A stretch of DNA of 10,045 bases, taken from assembly GCA_041940525.1 (NCBI GenBank), contig JBGTSB010000073.1, forward strand, positions 1 to 10,045, written 5' to 3'. The position numbers were made by a program, and so were the translations under genes. Source of the DNA: JAKAXS01 sp041940525 (lineage in GTDB: Bacteria; Pseudomonadota; Alphaproteobacteria; Rhizobiales; Hyphomicrobiaceae). Shown piece after piece: positions 1 to 7,180 of the stretch. The notes beneath the pieces were generated by a model. It did no database searches. It saw only the letters and a list, made by a program, of their open reading frames with translations, and had not been told where the DNA came from. How positions within the stretch are numbered: the first letter of the stretch is position 1; every line of letters starts with the position of its first letter.

Positions 1-1322
1 TGATCGAAGAAGCGCCGGCGCCGGGATTGTCAGACGCGTCGCGCGCCCGGCTCGGCCAGATTGCAATCAAGGCGGCTTCGGCCGTCGGGTACCGCGGCGC
101 AGGGACCGTGGAGTTCATCGCGGACGTGTCTGACGGCTTCGACATCGAGCGCTGCTACTTCATGGAGATGAATACGCGCCTGCAAGTCGAGCATCCGATT
201 ACCGAAGCGATCACGGGGATAGATCTAGTCGAATGGCAACTTCGCATTGCTGCCGGCGAAGAGCTGCCCTTGCGTCAGGATCAGATCACCAAACGAGGTG
301 TCGCGATTGAAGCGCGCATCTACGCCGGGGACGCAGCAAGCGGACTGCCGGGCACGAGCCGCATCACGCACCTCCGGCTGGAGAACGCCAACGCACGAGT
401 CGACACCGGAGTTCGCGAGGGCGATGTCATCTCAGCCCATTACGATCCTCTGATCGCCAAACTGATTGTACACGGGGCCGATCGGGAAACGGCGGTTGCG
501 CACCTTCGGCAACGCCTGGAGAGCAGCGCGGTGCTAGGCATTGCAACAAACCTCCCGCTGCTGGCCACGCTAGCAAGCAGCGATGCCTTTTCGCAAGCCC
601 AGCTGCATACCGGACTGGCGGACCAACATCGTGGGGCGCAAGCTGCGCAGGCTCCAGTGGATCACATCGCGCTTGCGGCATTGACTGCGCTCGGGCTGGC
701 GTCGCATTCAGCTAAGAGTGATCCGTTTCTAAGCCTGCGCGGCTGGCGGCAATGGTCTCGGGCCGCTTACACTTGCAAGCTGGATCACGACGGCGGAACC
801 TCGACTGTCGAGCTAGAACAGCACGCCGTCACGTCATTTGTTGTGCGCGTGAATGGCCAAGTTCTGCAGTTGCAATCCTTATCGCAATCCGGCGACGGCC
901 GACTGCGCTACGAAGCATCCGGCCAAGTCAAGTCAGCGCATGTTCGGCAAGATGGCGCAATCATCTCGATCCATCTGGACGGGCGTACGGTCCAGTTCGC
1001 CGTCAGCGAACACCCGCCGCTAGAAAGTCGCGGCGTCCAATCTGGACCAGCACTTTTCGATGCCATCGTCGCACCGATCCAAGGCATTGTTCGCCTCGTC
1101 AATGTGGAGCCGGGAGCTACCGTCGAACAAGGTCAACCGCTGGCCGTAATGGAAGCCATGAAGATGGAGTTCACCATCTCCGCGCCACGCAACGGCATCG
1201 TCGCATCCATCTGCGCACAACCCGGCCAGTCCGTCGCGCCAGGGGCCAATCTGATATACCTAGAGGTTGAAACCACCCTTCTGACCATGCGGACGCCGGC
1301 CAGCCGACTGGGGCGTTTTTGA
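1..1322 (+). CDS. Acyl-CoA carboxylase biotin carboxylase/biotin carrier subunit (probably methylcrotonyl-CoA carboxylase alpha), 5' partial
   Basis: This is the C-terminal part of a fused biotin carboxylase-BCCP subunit. It carboxylates its own biotin with ATP and bicarbonate for transfer to an acyl-CoA by a beta subunit not seen here. The reading frame is already open at base 3 and begins IEEAPAPG, the conserved biotin carboxylase core segment, so the true start lies upstream. The catalytic segment EMNTRLQVEHPITE follows, then the biotin carboxylase C-terminal domain (IEARIYAGD, YDPLIAKLIVHG). The biotinyl domain near the end carries the canonical AMKM site, with the biotinylated Lys codon at 1161-1163. 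The segment LPGTSRITHLRL and the TGVREGD run resemble methylcrotonyl- or related short-chain acyl-CoA carboxylases (leucine or odd-chain catabolism) more than AccC of fatty acid synthesis. Substrate assignment is inference. About 16 residues after the usual BCCP end (YLEVE) form a non-conserved tail. The gene is convergent with the downstream L,D-transpeptidase. Confidence 0.93.
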   Translation, partial: IEEAPAPGLSDASRARLGQIAIKAASAVGYRGAGTVEFIADVSDGFDIERCYFMEMNTRLQVEHPITEAITGIDLVEWQLRIAAGEELPLRQDQITKRGVAIEARIYAGDAASGLPGTSRITHLRLENANARVDTGVREGDVISAHYDPLIAKLIVHGADRETAVAHLRQRLESSAVLGIATNLPLLATLASSDAFSQAQLHTGLADQHRGAQAAQAPVDHIALAALTALGLASHSAKSDPFLSLRGWRQWSRAAYTCKLDHDGGTSTVELEQHAVTSFVVRVNGQVLQLQSLSQSGDGRLRYEASGQVKSAHVRQDGAIISIHLDGRTVQFAVSEHPPLESRGVQSGPALFDAIVAPIQGIVRLVNVEPGATVEQGQPLAVMEAMKMEFTISAPRNGIVASICAQPGQSVAPGANLIYLEVETTLLTMRTPASRLGRF

Positions 1323-1373
1323 GCTCACGCTCTCCTTCACCCTCGCCGGCCTTCTGCTCCAGGAGTTTGCGTC

Positions 1374-1391
1374 CCTCGATCCCTATCGAGG
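1374..1391. terminator. Small hairpin in convergent intergenic gap (possible terminator)
   Basis: A perfect 7-bp stem, CCTCGAT/ATCGAGG, with a CCCT loop lies in the 100-base gap between two convergent genes. Neither strand has a T-run after the stem, so it is not a classical intrinsic terminator. Its position suits a bidirectional or factor-assisted stop, but the stem is short and could be chance. Confidence 0.3.
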
Positions 1392-1422
1392 TGGTTATTG
1401 CCCATATCGACGGGCGCTATGC

Positions 1423-3480
1423 CTAGAACGTGAGGCCGCCCAGGGCATCGCCGATCATGTCGGCGACGGAGTCGTCGTCCTTTCGGCGGGGTGCGCGCTT
1501 CTTTTTCGAAAAGTTGGGCTTCGGCGGGGCCAAGTGATTGCGTCCCTTGGCGATCTGGCTCCAACGCCCCTCCAGCGCTTTCTTGATGCGGCGCTCGTGT
1601 CCGTAGACATCGGAGAACTGTTTGAGTTTGCCGTCGTCAGAGACCCAGGCCGTGAAGTAGGTCATGTGGATCATGACGCGCTTGTCAAGCTTCAAGGCAT
1701 TGTTAAGCGGTCCGGACTTCAGCAACTCGTCGATCTTAGCGCGATCCCAGCCACGGTCTTCGTTCAACAGAATTTCTGTGAGTTTGAGGGGATCGCGCAA
1801 CCGCAGGCAACCGTGACTCAGCGTGCGTTGCTTTTGGCGGAACATCCACTTGTCCGGCGTGTCGTGCATGAAGATCGTGTGCTGAGAGGGGAAGGAATAT
1901 TTCACCTTGCCCAGCGCGCTATTGCGGCCCGGCGGCTGAACGACTTCGTAGTTGCGAATATCTTCCTTGTGCCAATCCATCTTGCGCCAATCGAGCGGGC
2001 GGCCGTCCTTGGTCTCGAGCTGCAAGCCGTACTGGCGCATGAGACTTCCACTGCCGCGCATACTTGGCCACAGTTCTTTCACCTTGATGGATTCTGGAAC
2101 GCGCCACATTGGCCGCAGCACAATGTGACGGATTGGGCGGGTGAAGATCGTGGTCTGTTTGTCGAGTTCGCCGACCACGATGCGCTCGGTGAAGATGACC
2201 TTACCATCCTTGTAAAGGTCGATCATGTACTCGGGGATGTTGGCGATCAGGTGCATATCGCCCAGATCGTCGTACATCCAGCGCCACTGTTCCATGTTGG
2301 CGCGCAGACGCTCGTAGTCCGCAGGCTCGCGCTTGTTAAGCGCCGTGCGTGTTTCGTCATCAATCACGCCATCAGTGCGCTTCAGTCCGCGGTCTTCCTG
2401 GAAGAATACGACTTCCTTCTTCAGGTGGTCGTCATAAAGCTCACCGCCGGACAAGCCGGGCGTTATGCCAAACCGTTCGCGCAGGGCAAGAACCCGCTTG
2501 TCAGTTTGGCCGGGCTCAAGATCATCACCCTTCGGTAGAGACGAGACTTTGCGCGGGTTGCCTTTGGCGACTAGGTAGCGGTGGCGAAGTTTATGAAACT
2601 GTGCGTGGTGCGTGTGGACACCGCGCAAGTATCCAGCGGCATCGTTCGTTGCTTCAAAGTTCGTCATCACCTCCTCAGGCTTGGCGAACTGTGGGCGGCG
2701 GTCGAGGTTGGAGTTTAACTGTCCACCGGGATGGATGATGCGGCCACCGCGTGCGTATCGGACATAGAGCTGAAGCGTCCGCGCGAAGGCGATCTCCGCC
2801 TTGGCACGCGTATCGGGTTTGAGATTCGGCGCACCCTCCTTGGCGGCTGCTACTTCCACCATTTCGAACGCCTCAGGGTCCAGCCCCCAAGCATCGGCAT
2901 TGGCAAACTCGGCCTGGCCGTGGATCACGCGCTCAGTCGCGCCGTTTGGTGCGATGTACAGTGGTTCGTAGTTGCGTTCGGCGTAAAAGGCGGTGATGGC
3001 CTGGCGCTCGTTGCGATCTTCGTCGCTATCAATTGGCGGTAAGGTCTCGATCGCCTTCAGCAACGCTTTGGCTGCTTCGGTTTCAGGCTTTGGCTCGGGT
3101 TTCGGTTCGGCGACAACCGCCTCTTGCTGCTGCTCGTCAGCTTCAACTGGGCTGGCTTTCACTTGCCCATTGATAGCGGACCGATCGGCCTTCGCGATCG
3201 CTTCCGCTGCCAGCGCATCGACCGCCGCGGCGTCTTTAGCTTTAGCGTCTGCCTGCTGGCTTGAAGTGTTCGATTCGGTCGACTTTTCCGGCTCGCCATC
3301 CGCCTTGGCAGCGCCGGTCTCGTCCTTGGCGGCTTCTTTCGCCGCCACCGGCTTGTCTGCCTCGCCGCTGGCGGCTTCGGATTTGGCCGCTTCGGCGCCC
3401 GGACTGGCCGGTTCCGCAGCCACGGGCCCGGCCAGCAAGGCCAGGCTCGCAATGAGGGAGAGAAAATATGGCCAGCGCAT
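1423..3480 (-). CDS. Periplasmic YcbB/LdtD-type L,D-transpeptidase
   Basis: This protein probably makes 3-3 (meso-DAP to meso-DAP) peptidoglycan crosslinks in the periplasm. The 685-residue product starts with a clear signal peptide (short basic N-terminus, hydrophobic residues about 5-20, cleavage near AA-EP at 22/23). A low-complexity Ala/Lys/Glu linker follows to about residue 137. Next come the scaffold region of large L,D-transpeptidases (about 138-305), a peptidoglycan-binding-like helical domain (about 328-383, with FQEDRGLKRTDGVIDDETRTAL) and the YkuD catalytic domain (about 405-610). Catalytic motifs are intact: HTIFMHDTP at 534-542 with His539, and SHGCLRLRDP at 555-564 with nucleophile Cys558. 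A basic tail, KKKRAPRRK, lies near the C-terminus. The ATG start has GGAGG seven bases upstream. It lies 136 bases downstream of the Cfa1 stop on the same strand, with no obvious terminator or promoter between, so partial read-through from the lipid operon is possible but unproven. Confidence 0.93.
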   Translation of the reverse strand: MRWPYFLSLIASLALLAGPVAAEPASPGAEAAKSEAASGEADKPVAAKEAAKDETGAAKADGEPEKSTESNTSSQQADAKAKDAAAVDALAAEAIAKADRSAINGQVKASPVEADEQQQEAVVAEPKPEPKPETEAAKALLKAIETLPPIDSDEDRNERQAITAFYAERNYEPLYIAPNGATERVIHGQAEFANADAWGLDPEAFEMVEVAAAKEGAPNLKPDTRAKAEIAFARTLQLYVRYARGGRIIHPGGQLNSNLDRRPQFAKPEEVMTNFEATNDAAGYLRGVHTHHAQFHKLRHRYLVAKGNPRKVSSLPKGDDLEPGQTDKRVLALRERFGITPGLSGGELYDDHLKKEVVFFQEDRGLKRTDGVIDDETRTALNKREPADYERLRANMEQWRWMYDDLGDMHLIANIPEYMIDLYKDGKVIFTERIVVGELDKQTTIFTRPIRHIVLRPMWRVPESIKVKELWPSMRGSGSLMRQYGLQLETKDGRPLDWRKMDWHKEDIRNYEVVQPPGRNSALGKVKYSFPSQHTIFMHDTPDKWMFRQKQRTLSHGCLRLRDPLKLTEILLNEDRGWDRAKIDELLKSGPLNNALKLDKRVMIHMTYFTAWVSDDGKLKQFSDVYGHERRIKKALEGRWSQIAKGRNHLAPPKPNFSKKKRAPRRKDDDSVADMIGDALGGLTF

Positions 3481-3616
3481 CCGTCGTCCTCCGCGAATCC
3501 GGTAAAACGCTAGCCCAGCAGTTTGACTGTGACGAGGCCCGACCCAACAAATTGCGTGGGAGGAAAAGGGAATTGCTCAGGTGTGGCGTTCCTGCCTCAA
3601 CCGGAAAAGCTGGCGG

Positions 3617-4825
3617 CTACTCAAAGACATACAGGCCGACGTCGAGCGTGCCATTGCGGAAACCCGTCTCGCAATAGGCCAGATAGTACTCCCAGACATG
3701 CCGGAAAGCCTGATCGTACCCCAGCTTCTGGAGTTGCGGCCAAGCGTTCAAGAAACGTTTACGCCAGATCGCCAGCGTCTCAGCGTAACTGAGGGCGAAC
3801 TCCTCCGACTTGGTCATCGTCAGCCCGGCTTCTTCTGCGTGTTTGCGGATTAGCCCCTTAGTCGGGAGCATGCCGCCGGGAAAGATGTAAAGCTGAATGA
3901 AGTCGGGCCTGGCGCGATAGCTGTCGAAGCGGGATTCGTCGATCGTAATCGCCTGGATCACGGCGCGCCCGCCTGTTCGTAAGAGTTGGCGAAGCTGGCG
4001 GAAATAGTCCGGCCAGTAGCGCTGGCCGACGGCCTCGATCATCTCGATGGAAACGATGCCATCAAACTCACCCTGGACGTCGCGGTAGTCTGTCAGCGAG
4101 GCCAGCGCGCGGTTGGCGAGGCCAGTCTGAGACAACCGGTCTTGCGCGTAGTGCAGCTGTTCCGCCGATAGCGTGACGCCGGTGTAGCGGCTGTTTGGAT
4201 TTGCCGACACGGATGCCTGCGCAAAGCCGCCCCAGCCGCATCCGATCTCTAGAAGGCTGCCGTCCGGCTTTAGATTGAGAAGCTCCAGAACACGATCCAG
4301 TTTGCGTTCTTGCGCCGCTTCCAGCGTCAGGTCTTTAGGCTCGAAAATGGCTGAGGAATAGTTCATCCCTGCGTCGAGCCATGTCTTATAGAATGCGTTA
4401 CCCAGATCATAGTGCGCGGCAATGTTGCGCCGGCTACCGCGTCGCGTATTGGCGCGGCACGCATGGCGGAAGCGCTCCAGCTGACGCAGGAAAAACGAAC
4501 CGCGCCAGGCCATCGTCAGCGCGCCTTCGTTGGCCGATACCCAGTCGAAAAACTCGATCAGGTCGCGGGTCCACCATTCGCCGCGCCTGTAAGCTTCTGC
4601 GAAACCGATGTCGCCGCCGAGGATGAGCCGGCGGAGCGCTGCCCACTGCCGCATGCCAATGTGCGCGTCCGGACCGGGGTTATTGCCGACATGGACTAGC
4701 TTTTCACCCGACGGCAATTCAATCGTCAGCCGTCCGGCCGGACAATTGTGCAAGCAGCGCCGCAGCCAGCCAGCTCGCGCGGGCTGAGTTCCAGACGCCA
4801 ACGTTTGGGACGATTCAATCGGCAC
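3617..4825 (-). CDS. CFA-synthase-family SAM-dependent fatty acyl phospholipid methyltransferase (Cfa1)
   Basis: This is a SAM-dependent methylase likely acting on unsaturated acyl chains of membrane phospholipids. With the GTG start at 4825 it is 402 residues, close to the family length. Visible motifs are AHYDLGN (about 137-142), the SAM-binding EIGCGWGG (193-200), EMIEAVG (261-267), YIFPGGMLPT (about 313-322) and a C-terminal helical segment around YAETLAIW. The frame is open to 4939, but that extension would lie inside the DUF1365 gene and has no family features; GGAGAA precedes the GTG by five bases. The gene overlaps the DUF1365 stop by 11 bases, so it is translationally linked. By eye alignment to E. 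coli Cfa, the bicarbonate ligand Cys139 is replaced by Ser158 and His266 by Gln291, while Glu239, Ile268 and Tyr317 equivalents are kept (Glu264, Ile293, Tyr347). The product may therefore be a methylated alkene rather than a cyclopropane ring (inference). Confidence 0.92.
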   Translation of the reverse strand: MPIESSQTLASGTQPARAGWLRRCLHNCPAGRLTIELPSGEKLVHVGNNPGPDAHIGMRQWAALRRLILGGDIGFAEAYRRGEWWTRDLIEFFDWVSANEGALTMAWRGSFFLRQLERFRHACRANTRRGSRRNIAAHYDLGNAFYKTWLDAGMNYSSAIFEPKDLTLEAAQERKLDRVLELLNLKPDGSLLEIGCGWGGFAQASVSANPNSRYTGVTLSAEQLHYAQDRLSQTGLANRALASLTDYRDVQGEFDGIVSIEMIEAVGQRYWPDYFRQLRQLLRTGGRAVIQAITIDESRFDSYRARPDFIQLYIFPGGMLPTKGLIRKHAEEAGLTMTKSEEFALSYAETLAIWRKRFLNAWPQLQKLGYDQAFRHVWEYYLAYCETGFRNGTLDVGLYVFE

Positions 4826-5651
4826 GTGAATTCTCCATAACCGGCAGCACCGAGACGGGCCGCGCTGGCGGCTTAGGCCTTTCAACCAAGCGGATGCCTT
4901 TGAGCCAAAGGCGAAGGGCTTCCCAGTGGATCGCCGCAACGACCTTCAAAGTCACAAATGGCGTCAGCAAAAAGCGCTTGAGCAAGGCTGTATCCGTGAG
5001 CGGCGTGCGCGTTCCGGCCAGCGATGCAACGATCAGAGGCCCATCGTCATCGCTGCCATTGATGACAACGCGGACGGTCTCCGATGGCGGGTCAACGTGG
5101 AATGCATAGCTCATGCCCATCGGCATGAACGGCGAAACATAAAACGCTTTCGCGCAGCCGTGCTCAACGGAGCCTTTGCCTTCTCCCCTGGGGACGCCAA
5201 GAAGATAGCTGTGGCGCTGCGAGAAGGTGTTATGGACCTCATAAACGATCGCCATCAGCTCGCCGTCGCGATGGTAGCAAAAATGCACGCTGAGCGGATT
5301 GAAGGTGAAGCCCAGCACGCGCGGCATGCACAGCATCATGATGGTACCGCCTCTTGGGTCCAGCCCGGCCTGACGCAGGCTTGTGTCAATCGCAGGTCGC
5401 AACGGCGCGTCGCCACCGTCGTGACCGTGATCCCGGCCGTAGAGGCTGAAAAGATTCCAGCGGTTGAACGAGAACGTGCGAAGTTTCCGCGAGAGCTCCG
5501 GAAGCTCATCCAGATCAAGCAGAAGCCAGTAGGCCTTGTAACGAAAAGCGTGCCGGCGAGGCCGCGTGCGGCAATGCCTGACCTGACCGGAATAGATAGC
5601 CGATGTGGGTGTCTTGCGTTTGCCGCCGTTGGGAGATTCATCCGCGCTCAT
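4815..5651 (-). CDS. DUF1365 family protein
   Basis: A 278-residue member of the DUF1365 family (Pfam PF07103), whose molecular activity is not known to me. Family hallmarks are visible: YSGQVRHCRTRPRRHAFRY (20-38), FNPLSVHFCYH (117-127), YEVHNTFSQRHSYLL (137-151), KAFYVSPFMPMGMSYAFHV (168-186), and a C-terminal segment with HWEALRLWLKG (242-252). The several conserved His, Tyr and Asn residues would suit an enzyme, but none is assigned. No signal peptide is seen; a hydrophobic stretch around 226-250 could associate with the membrane. The ATG overlaps the flavoprotein stop as ATGA, with AGGGAG seven bases upstream, so it is coupled to that gene. In many proteobacteria the trio of flavoprotein, DUF1365 and Cfa travels together, which implies a shared role in acyl-chain modification. 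Confidence 0.92.
   Translation of the reverse strand: MSADESPNGGKRKTPTSAIYSGQVRHCRTRPRRHAFRYKAYWLLLDLDELPELSRKLRTFSFNRWNLFSLYGRDHGHDGGDAPLRPAIDTSLRQAGLDPRGGTIMMLCMPRVLGFTFNPLSVHFCYHRDGELMAIVYEVHNTFSQRHSYLLGVPRGEGKGSVEHGCAKAFYVSPFMPMGMSYAFHVDPPSETVRVVINGSDDDGPLIVASLAGTRTPLTDTALLKRFLLTPFVTLKVVAAIHWEALRLWLKGIRLVERPKPPARPVSVLPVMENSRAD
4831..4836 (-). promoter_or_regulatory. Ribosome binding site deciding the Cfa1 start
   Basis: GGAGAA on the - strand lies five bases upstream of the GTG at 4825. It supports this GTG over the far upstream in-frame ATG at 4939, which would give about 38 extra non-conserved residues inside the DUF1365 gene. Confidence 0.6.
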
Positions 5652-6958
5652 GCAGGCACTCCCTGCGGAAGCGGTTCTAAGGCGGCATCAGGCGCGAGAT
5701 AGATGCGGCCCGATGGGTCGGCAACGGTCCAAGGCCGGCGCACGCCACCCAGCGCTTCCGCGACGGCAAGACCGGCTTGCAGACCATCCTCATGGAAGCC
5801 GGAGCCAAAGTATGCGCCGCAGAACCACGTATTGCGTTGACCTTGCAGATCCCAAAGCTGTTTTTGTGCTTGCAGCGTCCCGGCATCAAACACTGGGTGC
5901 GTGTAGGTCTCGGAGTGATACACCAGAGCCGGGTCCGGCTGTTTCGCCGGATTAAGCGTGACGAAGAACTGCTCCGCTGTATTCAGGCCCTGAAGCCGGT
6001 TCATCCAGTAGGTGACGCTCAGCCGGTCGGCCTGGCCGGTGTAATTCCAGCTCGACCAGGTTGATCGCCGCTTCGGCATGAAGGAGGGGTCGGAGTGCAA
6101 GACCGCGTGATTTGTAGAGTAGGTAAAGCTGCCGAGCAGTGTCCGCTCCGCAGCACTGGCGTCGGATAGGAGTTCCAGCGCTTCATCCGCATGGCAGGCG
6201 AAGACCACATCATCAAAACGGCTGGTCTTGCCATCGCTCGTAGTCAACCAAACGCCGTCTCCGTCACGGCGTGCGGAGACGACGCCGCTGGATGTATGAA
6301 GTCTCTCCGCGAAGGGCTCGATCAGGCGCTCAACGTAGCGGCAACTTCCGCCGTGGACCGTGCGCCAAACCGGCCGCCCGGTGATTTTTAGCAGACCGTG
6401 ATTTTCGCAGAATGCGATGAAGGACCTGGCAGGATATGCGAGCAGGGTTTGCGCAGGCGCAGACCAAATCGCCGCCGCCATGGGTAATAGATGGTCGTTG
6501 ACGAACGCTTGGCCGTAGCCGCGGGAATGTAAATACCGGCCGATCGATATGGCTTCGTCAAACGACAAGACGTCTCGAGGTGCGTCTTTGTAGAAGCGCT
6601 TGATGTCGCGCAGCATAGACCAGAAGCGAAGTGAGAGCAGATTGGCCGGCTGAGCGAACAAGGAATTAAGGCTCGTTCCCGCGTACTCCAGACGCCCGTC
6701 ATCCAACGAGACCGCGAAGGTCATATCGGTTTCACGGCTCTCGATGCCGAGATACTCGAATAGTGCCGTGAGGTTGGGGTAAGCAGGCGTGTTGTATACG
6801 ATGAAACCGGTATCGACCGCGACCTGTCCGCCACTCGTGGAGACTGTCACAGTGTTGGTGTGACCGCCGACCCGCGCGTTCTTCTCGAAGACCGTCACGT
6901 CATGATGCCGGCTTAGAAGCCAAGCGGCCGACAATCCTGATATTCCTGTGCCGACCAC
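5648..6958 (-). CDS. FAD-dependent amine oxidase-like flavoprotein (COG2907 type)
   Basis: A flavin-dependent oxidoreductase of the amine oxidase/phytoene desaturase fold, likely acting on lipid substrates in the same pathway as the downstream methylase (inference from operon). The Rossmann motif VGTGISGLSAAWLL is at the extreme N-terminus, followed by FEKNARVGGHTNTV (24-37). Family segments include AVDTGFIVYN (about 47-56), AGTSLNSLFAQP (about 93-104) and VWRTVHGGSCRYV (about 197-209). The C-terminal FAD segment is CGAYFGSGFHEDGLQAGL. From the GTG at 6958 it has 436 residues, and GGAG lies seven bases upstream. That start begins within the first beta strand (the family normally has RIAVVGTG). 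The frame stays open upstream and encodes PHSPRSIAVVGTG, so translation may start earlier at a non-canonical codon such as CTG 7006 or ATT 7009. It is the first gene of the leftward operon, behind an ECF-type promoter. Confidence 0.9.
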   Translation of the reverse strand: MVGTGISGLSAAWLLSRHHDVTVFEKNARVGGHTNTVTVSTSGGQVAVDTGFIVYNTPAYPNLTALFEYLGIESRETDMTFAVSLDDGRLEYAGTSLNSLFAQPANLLSLRFWSMLRDIKRFYKDAPRDVLSFDEAISIGRYLHSRGYGQAFVNDHLLPMAAAIWSAPAQTLLAYPARSFIAFCENHGLLKITGRPVWRTVHGGSCRYVERLIEPFAERLHTSSGVVSARRDGDGVWLTTSDGKTSRFDDVVFACHADEALELLSDASAAERTLLGSFTYSTNHAVLHSDPSFMPKRRSTWSSWNYTGQADRLSVTYWMNRLQGLNTAEQFFVTLNPAKQPDPALVYHSETYTHPVFDAGTLQAQKQLWDLQGQRNTWFCGAYFGSGFHEDGLQAGLAVAEALGGVRRPWTVADPSGRIYLAPDAALEPLPQGVPA

Positions 6959-7058
6959 CGCGATGCTCCGCGGGCTGTGCGGCTCCTGCCGGGGCTGAGT
7001 AATCAGAATACCTACCAGTTCAGGTCAACGATTGCAGACCTTCAATTTATTTGTGCGT

Positions 7059-7088
7059 ACTATACGATTAGCCCAATTCATTGGATCA
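7059..7088 (-). promoter_or_regulatory. RpoE (ECF11)-type promoter for the leftward lipid operon
   Basis: On the - strand TGATCC (7088-7083) is followed after exactly 18 bases by TATAGT (7064-7059), preceded by CG. TGATCC is the known -35 element of R. sphaeroides RpoE promoters and 18 is the known spacer. The -10 is assigned by spacing and by symmetry with the + strand promoter. Transcription should begin near 7052, leaving about 94 bases of leader to the GTG at 6958. Confidence 0.75.
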
Positions 7089-7098
7089 TGTGATCCAA
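7081..7098. repeat. Perfect 18-bp palindrome holding back-to-back -35 elements
   Basis: TTGGATCATGTGATCCAA consists of two 8-base inverted arms around a TG centre. Each arm contains an outward-facing TGATCC; the hexamers are only two bases apart. Both match the ECF11 -35 signature with correctly placed -10 elements, so the palindrome is best explained as a bidirectional promoter core. It could also be an operator for a dimeric regulator. Confidence 0.8.
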
Positions 7099-7120
7099 CG
7101 TAAAACAAAAACCGTATACC
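7091..7120 (+). promoter_or_regulatory. RpoE (ECF11)-type autoregulatory promoter for the sigma/anti-sigma operon
   Basis: TGATCC (7091-7096) is followed after exactly 18 bases by TATACC (7115-7120), preceded by CG, mirroring the - strand promoter. R. sphaeroides rpoE-chrR is known to be transcribed from an RpoE-dependent promoter with this -35. Transcription should begin near 7127, about 54 bases before the ATG at 7181 or 117 before that at 7244. Confidence 0.75.
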
Positions 7121-7171
7121 GGCCAAGGGAGTGCAATGTGCGCGATTGTGTAGCGCGTTCAAATTCAGATA

Positions 7172-7175
7172 GAGG
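7172..7175 (+). promoter_or_regulatory. Ribosome binding site for the sigma factor ATG at 7181
   Basis: GAGG (within AGAGG) lies five bases before the ATG at 7181, a normal spacing. The alternative ATG at 7244 has no clear Shine-Dalgarno sequence. This favours the longer form, although the extra 21 residues look non-conserved. Confidence 0.45.
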
Positions 7176-7180
7176 CACTG

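Noticed and set aside
719..724. TGATCC hexamer inside the carboxylase gene
   Set aside because: It is in a coding sequence, points into the same gene and has no gene start downstream. Single hexamers are expected by chance.
1534..2538. Long 334-codon open frame on the + strand
   Set aside because: It lies wholly antisense to the L,D-transpeptidase, whose catalytic motifs are intact. The + strand translation has no recognisable family features and is best explained by codon bias of the real gene.
2993..3505. 170-codon Ala/Ser-rich open frame on the + strand
   Set aside because: It is the mirror of the Ala/Lys/Glu-rich linker of the L,D-transpeptidase, and the composition follows from the opposite strand.
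3481..3616. Search for a sigma-70 promoter or intrinsic terminator between Cfa1 and the L,D-transpeptidase
   Set aside because: No convincing -35/-10 pair and no GC stem with a T-run was seen. Only the GGAGG ribosome binding site of the L,D-transpeptidase is clear.
4826..4939. Upstream extension of Cfa1 to an ATG at 4939
   Set aside because: The extra 38 residues are Arg/Cys/Trp-rich, lie inside the DUF1365 coding sequence and lack family similarity, while GTG 4825 has a good ribosome binding site.
4926..5702. 258-codon open frame on the + strand
   Set aside because: It is antisense to the DUF1365 gene, which has full family motifs and overlapping operon junctions on both sides. The + frame looks like no known protein.
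7136..7153. Five-codon leader frame (MCAIV) after AGGGAG upstream of the sigma factor
   Set aside because: The predicted transcript start near 7127 would cut into the ribosome binding site, and the peptide shows no regulatory codon pattern. It is probably chance.
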